Part shown: one piece after another, positions 15,837 to 22,369 of the stretch
Position numbering within the stretch: the stretch's first letter is position 1
Layout of the letters: each line of letters starts with the position of its first letter
DNA from: JADHUC01 sp964617665
GTDB lineage: Bacteria; Planctomycetota; Planctomycetia; Pirellulales; Pirellulaceae
Direction: 5' to 3'
NCBI GenBank assembly: GCA_964617665.1
Contig: CAZUAH010000208.1
Coordinates: forward strand, 1 to 22,369
Length of the DNA stretch: 22,369 bases
Program-made: the position numbers and the translations under genes
Notes under the pieces: generated by a model
Seen by the model: only the letters and a program-made list of their open reading frames with translations
Databases searched by the model: none
What the model was told of the DNA's origin: nothing

Positions 15837-16652
15837 TCAACCCCGGCCGTGCGACCTGCCCGACGCTTGCACCTGCAAGACGGGTTGCGCCCGTTCGCCA
15901 CTGCACAGCACAACCAATAGATTTGCGACCAAGTCGTCACGATCGTCTGCGCTTACCTCCAGTCCTGCTGCCTTGAGCTGACCAACCGCGTCGCGCACGA
16001 TCTCGACAGCCCCTTCGACGATCGTTTTTCTGGCGTCGATCAGTGCCAATGCCTGCTGCCGCATCAGCATCGCCTGGGCAATCTCGGGCGCATACGTCAG
16101 GTCGTTCAACCGCACCCCTAGCACGCGAATGCCGGACGGAGTCACCGCTTCCTGCAATTCCACAACAAACGTGTCGGTGACCTCCCGACTCTCTTTCTTG
16201 AGGCACGGCGTCGTCTCATCCGCTGATTCGTATGGGAATCTGGAGGCGACGCGTTTCACCACGGCTCCCGCTTGGTCTTCGATGAACTTCTTGTAGCTTT
16301 CGACGTGCAAGGCCGCCTTGTACGTATCCTCGACACGATAGACAACAACGGCACTGATCTCGACCGGGTTGCCATTCACTTCCACAACGGTTGTTGTGGC
16401 GATGTCCAACGTTGTATCTTTGGTCGAGATTCGGTGCAGCGTCCGACCCACCGGATGGATCCATCGTATTCCCTGGGTTCTGAGCGTAGTCACGTACTTG
16501 CCAAACCTCAAGACAACGATTTCTTCACGTGGATGCACGATGAAGAAGCCGCCTAGCAGAATCGGCGGGAATAGAATTGAGAACAACACGACCAGAAACA
16601 GCTCCATGGCTCCCTGATTTTCGTCTTGCGGTGCTGCCGGTTTTTCGGACAT
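15837..16652 (-). CDS. SPFH/band-7 domain membrane protein
   Basis: The 271-residue protein starts at ATG 16652, with AGGAG 9 nt upstream on the - strand. One transmembrane helix (about 16-39, MELFLVVLFSILFPPILLGGFFIV) is followed by the typical SPFH opening VHPREEIVVLRFGKYVTTLRTQGIRWIHPVGR. The body has VVVYRVEDTYKAAL, ELQEAVTPSGIRVLGVRLNDLTYAPEIAQAML and a helical region RQQALALIDARKTIVEGAVEIV. Proteins of this superfamily (stomatin, flotillin, HflK/C) form membrane-bound oligomers that organise membranes or control proteases. The target here is unknown, and no NfeD or protease gene lies beside it. The last residues (LQVQASGRSHGRG) look unlike the usual compact end and may be altered. It is downstream of the DUF5054 gene with 165 bp between them. 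Confidence 0.92.
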   Translation of the reverse strand: MSEKPAAPQDENQGAMELFLVVLFSILFPPILLGGFFIVHPREEIVVLRFGKYVTTLRTQGIRWIHPVGRTLHRISTKDTTLDIATTTVVEVNGNPVEISAVVVYRVEDTYKAALHVESYKKFIEDQAGAVVKRVASRFPYESADETTPCLKKESREVTDTFVVELQEAVTPSGIRVLGVRLNDLTYAPEIAQAMLMRQQALALIDARKTIVEGAVEIVRDAVGQLKAAGLEVSADDRDDLVANLLVVLCSGERAQPVLQVQASGRSHGRG

Positions 16653-16817
16653 GGTTTGAGGCTCCTGCTTGCACTACATCTGACATAAACGGTGGGCCGT
16701 CGGAAAACTACGGCGTCTGCACGTCATCATTCCTATTCGCTGCGTGGCGGCAGATCTTGATCTTGGCCAAGCGGATTACCTTGGACAATCCGCAAGCCGT
16801 GACACCCGCCATTGCGG

Positions 16818-19394
16818 CTACGGCCGATGCAGCCGATCCATGAAGACGGGGTCGGCGCGAAGATCGGGATTGATGACGACTTGTGGTTCGGACAGTAACG
16901 TTTTGGCGTACTCGGCCACGTCCGCTTGGGGGCTGTTCGGCGATTGCCAGGCGATATCGAACTGGAATTCCATCGCACCGTGACTGTCGGCCACGAAGTT
17001 CGTGAACCAGACGTTGTTGAACGCCATTGTCAGGATACGGTTCGGATGCTCCGGCGGATCGGCCCGACGAGCCAGAACCTGATGATCGCCGAACGTAACC
17101 AACGGAGCATCCCGCGTCGTCCAGAGCCACGCGCCGGCTGGCGTCTGATATCGAATCCAACTGTCGATCGAGAAGTAGTCGCGGCATGTGCCTGGCAGTT
17201 GGCCCTCGTACGGCACAAACGGCAGACCGCCGTTGCTAGTTTCCGGCAGTCGCTCTTTGCAGGGCAAGGTGCACGCCACAAAAAGCAACTCCGGCCTTTC
17301 CGATTCGGTGCGGTGGAAACGGACTGTCAGCCGTGCCCTGGGCTCGCGGTTCCAGAGTTCCAGACGTCGTACGAGCCACTTTGTGCGCGGATGCTCCAGC
17401 ACCTGCTCGTACACGGTGGTGTGCGCGTTCTGCTCGGCGTGGGCCGCCTTCGTGGCAACGGCGGTCACTTCGTCCAATATCTCGCTTCTCCGTTTTTCTC
17501 GCTGGGCTGGATCGCCAACGCTGAAGATATCGCCATAAGCCCAACGGCCGGCAAATCCACCCACGCCGACCGACAAGAAGTCTCCGGTACCGGCCGCGAA
17601 CAAAGGCCTTTCCATTCCTGGCCAAATGGCAGATATCGGCCAGCCGTGTTCGTCCATGGTCACATTGATCGGCTCCGGCGCCGGCCCGGGGTCGAGTGTT
17701 TTATCGGAGAAAAGAAAGCGCCGTGTTGACTCACCATCCAGTTGCTCCACCCAGAATCGCACCTGCTGGTTCGGGCAGTGATCTGGGAAGGTCTCCGATG
17801 TATTTGAGACGGACAATTCGTGCGCGTCTGCCGGACGGGTAAACGGCCGGTAACCATGTTCGAAGGTCAATGGGATCAGTTCCCCCGTATCCGGATCCTC
17901 CAGCGAACGGAAGTCACCGCGCAGGCAAGACGCTGGCATCGTTATCCACCCGTTCCACGGCAGCTTTGTCGTATTGGCCACATACAGACCTTGGTCGCCA
18001 CCGTAGACCGCCGTCCGAGCCCTTTGTGCCAACAGCAGCTTGGCCAGAGCCATCGGACGATACGCCATGCGCGACTTCTCGCTGTACTCGCCCCACGTCT
18101 CCAGACTGTGCGGCTGCGACACGCTATTGCTCGATCCCCAGGTGTGCTCGTCGAACAGGCAAAGGTCGCGATAGATCGTGTCGGCCGCTTGGAGAGTGCG
18201 CTCGTCGGCCGGTCCCCACACTGGCGACAGCGCGGCAGCCGCCAACCGTTTCGCGCGACGGCTGGCGGCCACTTCACGTGGCCCGGACGCACCTCCGTTG
18301 GCCCACCAGTCGGTCCATTCGCCTTCGTGCGTGGGAATCTTGTCGCCGATCTCGCGGCGCATACGGTCTAAAGCGTCGGCAGCCGTCGACATTCGAAGCT
18401 CCGGTTTCAAGCCAAGCCGATTCCATTCGCCCACAAAGTCGGCCAACGGCGGAAACGGTGGGTCATTGTCCATACGCCATTCGTTGGTCACCGACACGAT
18501 CAGCGATGGATGCGAGTAGCCGCTAGTCTCCAAGCCGCGCAGTCGGCCAAGCAGGTGAGCATGAGCGGCCAGCACAGAAGCCTCGTCCGATCGGAAGAAG
18601 TCACCCGGTCGCGCCGGACGATACCGCGTGTCGGTCGATTCCGGTACCGGACCCCGCCGCCAGCTTTGCGGATGGAAGTAGTAGAAACCTCGTGCGTAAT
18701 GATCGCCCAACCAGACGAACATGCGGCGTCCATCCGGCATCTTCCACCAAAAGGCCGATGGGCGATTGAACGGCGGTCCGCCGTTGGTCGAATTGATGCC
18801 CATGAACAGGTACTCCACGTCCCGATCCAACAGAGCGACCGCGCCAGATCTTGGAAACCCGTTAACATCGTTCTGGATCGCCACACGAGGTAGGACGCGG
18901 TCCCACAACTCGCCGGGCAGCCAATGAAGCGCGGTATGCCACTCGGCCGGATCCATCGTGGGCGTTTGGTTCGTGGCCATCGCCGCGACCTCCAAACGCC
19001 CCGTGCCGACTGCCTTCAACAAATCGTCGCGCCGCGCGGCGTCCGCCGCCTGCCACCAATCGTCGACAGCCAGTGTCGTTTCGGCAGTCCAATAGAATTG
19101 AGCTTCTGCCGGCGCGTCACACGTAGCCAATACAGCGTCGATCGCGATATCCAGATAACGCACCTGTTGCTGCCGACAAACAATCGGATGATCCGTAAAC
19201 CCGATATCGGTATGCGTCATGTGAACAATGTCGATGTGGCGGATTACTTTGAGAGGCCGTTGGTCATCCGCCGCTGCGCATTGCGTCGAACTCAGCGTTC
19301 CACAGCAGACGACGAGCAATGCAAGAAGCATCGCCGCGTCTCGCCAAGAGAAGCGGCTATTCAAGTTCGAGCACGGGTATATGTCAATCATCAT
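16818..19394 (-). CDS. Secreted DUF5054/GH38-like glycosidase-fold protein
   Basis: With the start at ATG 19394 (GGAG 7 nt upstream) the protein has 858 residues; the longer frame from 19463 lacks such a site. A signal peptide covers about 18-41 (RDAAMLLALLVVCCGTLSSTQCA). The catalytic-like domain opens with HIDIVHMTHTDIGFTDHP: the H-x-D motif (H61, D63) matches the metal-ligand position of the GH38 alpha-mannosidase fold, and this wording is characteristic of DUF5054 proteins. Later blocks are FYWTAETTLAVDDWW, ATNQTPTMDP, QNDVNGFPRSGA, GINSTNGGPPFNRPSAFWWKMPDG and HEGEWTDWWANG. The C-terminal 400 residues are beta-sandwich-like. The substrate is not known; mannose- or amino-sugar-containing glycans are possible. 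It is divergent from the deaminase-like gene, with 265 bp between the start codons. Confidence 0.88.
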   Translation of the reverse strand: MMIDIYPCSNLNSRFSWRDAAMLLALLVVCCGTLSSTQCAAADDQRPLKVIRHIDIVHMTHTDIGFTDHPIVCRQQQVRYLDIAIDAVLATCDAPAEAQFYWTAETTLAVDDWWQAADAARRDDLLKAVGTGRLEVAAMATNQTPTMDPAEWHTALHWLPGELWDRVLPRVAIQNDVNGFPRSGAVALLDRDVEYLFMGINSTNGGPPFNRPSAFWWKMPDGRRMFVWLGDHYARGFYYFHPQSWRRGPVPESTDTRYRPARPGDFFRSDEASVLAAHAHLLGRLRGLETSGYSHPSLIVSVTNEWRMDNDPPFPPLADFVGEWNRLGLKPELRMSTAADALDRMRREIGDKIPTHEGEWTDWWANGGASGPREVAASRRAKRLAAAALSPVWGPADERTLQAADTIYRDLCLFDEHTWGSSNSVSQPHSLETWGEYSEKSRMAYRPMALAKLLLAQRARTAVYGGDQGLYVANTTKLPWNGWITMPASCLRGDFRSLEDPDTGELIPLTFEHGYRPFTRPADAHELSVSNTSETFPDHCPNQQVRFWVEQLDGESTRRFLFSDKTLDPGPAPEPINVTMDEHGWPISAIWPGMERPLFAAGTGDFLSVGVGGFAGRWAYGDIFSVGDPAQREKRRSEILDEVTAVATKAAHAEQNAHTTVYEQVLEHPRTKWLVRRLELWNREPRARLTVRFHRTESERPELLFVACTLPCKERLPETSNGGLPFVPYEGQLPGTCRDYFSIDSWIRYQTPAGAWLWTTRDAPLVTFGDHQVLARRADPPEHPNRILTMAFNNVWFTNFVADSHGAMEFQFDIAWQSPNSPQADVAEYAKTLLSEPQVVINPDLRADPVFMDRLHRP

Positions 19395-19659
19395 CGAAGT
19401 TCTCCAGGAAGGTGCATGTTGTGTATGGACTGTGCCGCAAGGCAAGCCATTCTGGCGGCTCAATCAGCCGCTGGGCGATAGCCCACGGTTCCTGCTAGAA
19501 CCGGACGCTAGAGCGCACCGGCTAATATCGCAAGTCAAGCTGGACCTACACCGTTCGGCCGAAAGCTGTTCACGTGACGCTGACTATTGTATGCTCAGAG
19601 CGTACGTAGCTGAAAGCATCTTGGACCGTGTCGCGGTCAAAATGAAGAGGATTCGACCG

Positions 19660-20517
19660 ATGAAGCCATTGCCACCTGGAAAGATCGCCTCGTGCACGGT
19701 CGCCCAACTTCGCAGACGCATCGGCGTACCGATTGACGTTGTCGAGGATCGAGAGGCGTTAGCAGTGGAGTTTGCCAACACAATCCTCGAACGAGTGCGA
19801 ACGGCCAACAAACGCAAGAAACGATTCGTTATCATCATGCCCGTCGGCCCCACCGGGCAATGGCGGCAAATGGCCGATATCGCCGCAGCCGAGAAAATCG
19901 ACCTGTCACGGCTCTGCATTGTGTCGATGGACGAGTATCTGACACCGGACGCCAGCCGCAACGTCCCGCTTTCGGATCCATTCAGTTTCACCGCCTTCAT
20001 CGTGAGGCACTTTGCACAGAAAGCCATTCAAAAATGCGGCTTCAAGAAACAGAACTGGATTGTGCCTAACCCAGAGGATACGAACGCCGTCGAGGCTGCT
20101 ATCAAACGTTGGGGCGGCGTGGACATAGCCTTCGCAGGCATCGGCCTGAACGGGCATATCGCGTTCAACGAGCCGCCTTTGGCCAGCGAATCCTGGGCAG
20201 GCGAATCGTTTGCCAAGTCGCCGACGCGGATCATCAAACTCGCCGAAACCACCAAGGCCACCAACAGCATATTTGGCACTGGCGGCGATCTCGGACGAGT
20301 CCCCGACTTTGCCGTGACCATCGGCATGAAACAAGTCCTGAACGCCCGCCGCATACACGTCTTTCTCGACTGGCACTGGCAACGTTTCGTATTGCGGAGG
20401 ACTCTACTCGGTCCGGTTAGCCGAAGCTTCCCCGCCTCATTCCTACAGACACACAAAGACGTGCGTTTCACGGTCACGCAAGAGGTTGCCACCCCGCATT
20501 CGCTCGTGCCTGAGTAG
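19660..20517 (+). CDS. Divergent glucosamine-6-phosphate deaminase/isomerase-like protein
   Basis: The 285-residue protein starts at ATG 19660, with GAGG 9 nt upstream; ATG 19642 would add six residues, and the long open frame before that overlaps the divergent gene's start. Family hallmarks of the NagB/6-phosphogluconolactonase fold are present: SMDEYL (D91, E92) and GIGLNGHIAFNEPP, with the proton-relay H166 and E171. AVTIGMKQVLNAR and GPVSRSFPASFLQTH follow. In characterised enzymes these catalyse GlcN-6-P to Fru-6-P plus ammonia in the cytoplasm. The usual phosphate loop (T-G-S/G-T-P) is replaced by MPVGPTGQW (60-68), and the C-terminal part differs from NagB, so the substrate may differ. 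No signal peptide was seen, as expected for a cytoplasmic enzyme. Confidence 0.83.
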   Translation: MKPLPPGKIASCTVAQLRRRIGVPIDVVEDREALAVEFANTILERVRTANKRKKRFVIIMPVGPTGQWRQMADIAAAEKIDLSRLCIVSMDEYLTPDASRNVPLSDPFSFTAFIVRHFAQKAIQKCGFKKQNWIVPNPEDTNAVEAAIKRWGGVDIAFAGIGLNGHIAFNEPPLASESWAGESFAKSPTRIIKLAETTKATNSIFGTGGDLGRVPDFAVTIGMKQVLNARRIHVFLDWHWQRFVLRRTLLGPVSRSFPASFLQTHKDVRFTVTQEVATPHSLVPE

Positions 20518-20726
20518 GGAAGAAAAACGCGGTCGCGACGTGCCGTCACAGCTAGAAGGAGTATGTCGCGTACACATCGGGAATGCTGGATTGCAGCAGA
20601 CGGAGTGGCAAAGTGCCTCCGCTGACTCTAGAATGCCTGGATGCTCACCTGCACAATGCCTTACGACCAACTCGCCTAGCACTACATCTCGCCCAACCGC
20701 AATTGCCTGCCGAAGAAAGACGCTTC

Positions 20727-22268
20727 ATGAGTCGAATCGCCGTGACCCTTCGTCTTGCCTTGCTTCCCGTGGCCACATGTTTCTGGACAACTGCGTATGT
20801 CGCCGCGGACGGTCCCCTGGACTCAGAGTTGTGGGGACGCCAAGGAGAACGGTGGTCGGCCGAGAGTCGCTTGCCGGATTTCTCCTACGCGGGATATCAC
20901 CGCGGCGAGAAACCGCTTCCCACGCTGCGGCCGGATTGTTCGGTCAAGGACTTCGGGGCTGTTGGCGACGGCCAGACGGACGATACACGAGCTTTCCAGC
21001 AAGCTATTGAGAAATCCGCAGGAAAGACGATTCTCGTGCCAAGTGGCGTGTATGTGATCAAGGACTTTCTGTACATCCGCGCCGCAGGCACATCACTGAA
21101 AGGCGCCGGCCACCGTCAGTCGATCCTTCGGTTTCCCACTCCGTTGAACGAAATCAAACCGAATTGGGGCGCGACGACATCGGGGCGACGGACCAGCAAC
21201 TACTCGTGGTCCGGCGGATTTGTATGGGTCGTCGGCACATTCTCCAATAAGATGCTCGCCGAGGTTGAGGCTTCGGCGAAACGTGGTGACCTGAGTCTGA
21301 CCGTCAGCGACCCGAAGGCACTTCATGTCGGGGACGAATTCCGCTTGCACATGAGGGATACGCGAGGACAGACGTTGGCCCGGCACCTTTACGCCGACGA
21401 TCCTGGCCGCATTGGCAATCTTGGGGCTAGTGCGAGCGTCTCCTTCATAGCTAGGGTGACGAAAGTCGACGCCGCTGGCAAGCGGATCGAGTTCGACCGG
21501 CCGTTGCGGACGGACGTACGGCGCGAATGGAATCCACGAGTTTATGCGGTGGCCAGCAGCGTCGAGGAAGTGGGGATTGAAGATCTGGGATTTGACTTCC
21601 CCGAATTGCCGTACAAAGGTCACTTCACCGAGTTGGGCTACAACGCGATGGCAATGAGCGGCGTGCACAACTGCTGGGCGCGAAAACTCTGGATCCACAA
21701 CGCGGACAGCGGCATTTTCCTCAGCGGCGTGAACGTCACACTCAGCCAGATCGAAATCGAATCGCATCGACGAATCGAGCCCAGTCGCAAAGCCACTGGT
21801 CATCATGGCATCACGATTGGCGGACAGGACAACCTGGTGACCGACTTCGAGTTCTGTACTCGGTTTATGCACGATATCACCGTCAGCAGCGGTTCGGCGG
21901 GCAACGTGGCTGCGAACGGTAAGGGGTTGGATGTGTGCTTCGACCATCACTGTCACGGACCGCATGCAAACCTATTCACGAACATCGACTTGGGCGAGGG
22001 CAGTCGCATGTTTCAGTCCGGCGGCGGCGCGGCACGGGGACGTCATTCGGCCGCGTGGGAGACCTTCTGGTGCATCCGATCCCGCCGGCCGCAGACTTGG
22101 CCACATGGCTGGGGGCCCGATCTGATGAACCTGGTGGGTCTGCTCTCCAGCGATCCCTCTGTGTTGGAACCAACCGGCCGATGGTTCGAACCACTCGACC
22201 CGCTGCGTCTGCAGCCGGCGAATCTGTACGAAGCGCAACTGGTAAGACGTTTGAAGAAAGACGACTGA
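20727..22268 (+). CDS. Secreted pectate-lyase-like beta-helix protein
   Basis: The 513-residue protein starts at ATG 20727 with a signal peptide (MSRIAVTLRLALLPVATCFWTTAYVAA); the open frame runs further upstream but lacks a better start. The N-terminal part has the classic opening of the Pectate_lyase_3/GH28-related superfamily: CSVKDFGAVGDGQTDDTRAFQQAI near residues 71-94, followed by TILVPSGVYVIKDFLYI and SLKGAGHRQSILRF. Beta-helix turns follow (DLGFDFPEL, NCWARKLWIHNADSGIFLSG, GHHGITIGGQDNLVTDFEF). The C-terminal region (WETFWCIRSRR, WGPDLMNLVGL, EPLDPLRLQPANLYEAQLVRRL) resembles DUF4955 (recalled). Such proteins cleave or bind polysaccharides; the activity cannot be set from the sequence. 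The gap of 209 bp after the deaminase-like gene suggests its own promoter. Confidence 0.88.
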   Translation: MSRIAVTLRLALLPVATCFWTTAYVAADGPLDSELWGRQGERWSAESRLPDFSYAGYHRGEKPLPTLRPDCSVKDFGAVGDGQTDDTRAFQQAIEKSAGKTILVPSGVYVIKDFLYIRAAGTSLKGAGHRQSILRFPTPLNEIKPNWGATTSGRRTSNYSWSGGFVWVVGTFSNKMLAEVEASAKRGDLSLTVSDPKALHVGDEFRLHMRDTRGQTLARHLYADDPGRIGNLGASASVSFIARVTKVDAAGKRIEFDRPLRTDVRREWNPRVYAVASSVEEVGIEDLGFDFPELPYKGHFTELGYNAMAMSGVHNCWARKLWIHNADSGIFLSGVNVTLSQIEIESHRRIEPSRKATGHHGITIGGQDNLVTDFEFCTRFMHDITVSSGSAGNVAANGKGLDVCFDHHCHGPHANLFTNIDLGEGSRMFQSGGGAARGRHSAAWETFWCIRSRRPQTWPHGWGPDLMNLVGLLSSDPSVLEPTGRWFEPLDPLRLQPANLYEAQLVRRLKKDD

Positions 22269-22291
22269 GAGATTCGTAACACTTCAGCCTC

Positions 22292-22353
22292 GAGCTTTGT
22301 CAGAGCTTAGTTTTCGGGTGGCCGGGGTTGGAGGGCGTAGCCCGAAACCCCGG
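22292..22353. repeat. Planctomycete-type palindromic repeat at the right edge
   Basis: Just after the beta-helix gene, GAGCTTTGTCAGAGCTT (22292-22308) is followed by a two-part hairpin: outer arms CCGGGGTT (22322-22329) and AACCCCGG (22346-22353), inner arms GGGC and GCCC around GTA (22333-22343). It may end transcription of the beta-helix gene. The window ends within about 16 bp, so the full element may be longer. The GCTTTGTCA motif is shared with 13723-13731. Confidence 0.65.
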
Positions 22354-22369
22354 GGCTTCCTTCGCTAAC

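Noticed and set aside
15467..15940. Upstream extension of the metallohydrolase frame to 701 residues
   Set aside because: The extension runs through the 15554-15756 repeat and the end of the SPFH gene. ATG 15466 has AAAGGAG at the right distance and a proper signal peptide.
15781..15981. Cys-rich + strand frame (MSNCCSSS, CDLPDACTCKTGC)
   Set aside because: Most of it is antisense to the SPFH gene's C-terminus. Only the first 19 codons are outside it, and the cysteine pattern matches no family I know.
16708..16812. 34-residue - strand frame between the DUF5054 and SPFH genes (MAGVTACGLSK...)
   Set aside because: It is short, has no clear ribosome site and no known motif; its upstream continuation is a shadow of the DUF5054 gene.
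19228..19659. N-terminal extension of the deaminase-like protein to 429 residues
   Set aside because: The extension is antisense to the start of the DUF5054 gene and crosses the divergent promoter region. The family fold begins after 19660.
20605..20634. Possible sigma-70 promoter (TGGCAA, 17 bp, TAGAAT) before the beta-helix gene
   Set aside because: The -10 is good but the -35 matches only three of six bases, so it could easily be chance. A sigma-54 reading also fails because the GC element is at the wrong distance.

Overview
The window looks like chromosomal DNA from a planctomycete, probably a Pirellulales-type bacterium. This is inferred from the gene families, not from a marker gene. 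The clues are many large secreted proteins of unknown role, an ECF sigma factor next to a zinc-finger/Ser-Thr-kinase/transmembrane/sensor protein, a secreted squalene-cyclase-like repeat protein, a multidomain TlpA-type thioredoxin, a CehA/McbA metallohydrolase, a DUF5054/GH38-like protein, and palindromic intergenic repeats of a kind common in these genomes. No rRNA, tRNA, CRISPR array or intact insertion sequence was seen.

Left part (1-4137, + strand): the 3' end of an unidentified gene overlaps a prenyltransferase/squalene-oxidase-fold repeat protein, followed 4 bp later by a 938-residue secreted protein. That protein has a series of small beta modules and a C-terminal thioredoxin domain with WCGPC. 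The three probably form one operon.

Middle (4332-10572, + strand): a signalling block. It holds an ECF sigma factor, a membrane Ser/Thr kinase with a zinc-finger N-terminus, a secreted protein whose first domain is a paralogue of the kinase's extracytoplasmic domain, and a secreted WD40 protein. Right after the WD40 stop codon lies a 46-codon remnant of the C-terminus of a second thioredoxin gene. It closely matches the end of the gene at 1321-4137, so the signalling block is bracketed by a direct repeat.

Centre right (10818-13064, - strand): a secreted helical-repeat protein and a small membrane protein of unknown role. Upstream of them, 13065-13834 is a repeat island. It contains two 31-bp direct repeats that include a perfect 28-bp palindrome, about 18 degenerate copies of a 21-bp tandem repeat, and a nested inverted-repeat element that ends at the stop codon of the next gene.

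Right part (13835-22268): a CehA/McbA-type metallohydrolase, an SPFH/band-7 membrane protein and a DUF5054/GH38-like glycosidase (all - strand), then a divergent glucosamine-6-phosphate-deaminase-like protein and a pectate-lyase-like beta-helix protein (+ strand). Secreted sugar-active proteins beside an amino-sugar isomerase homologue suggest glycan use; this is inference. A nested palindromic element (15554-15756) and another hairpin repeat at the right edge complete the window.
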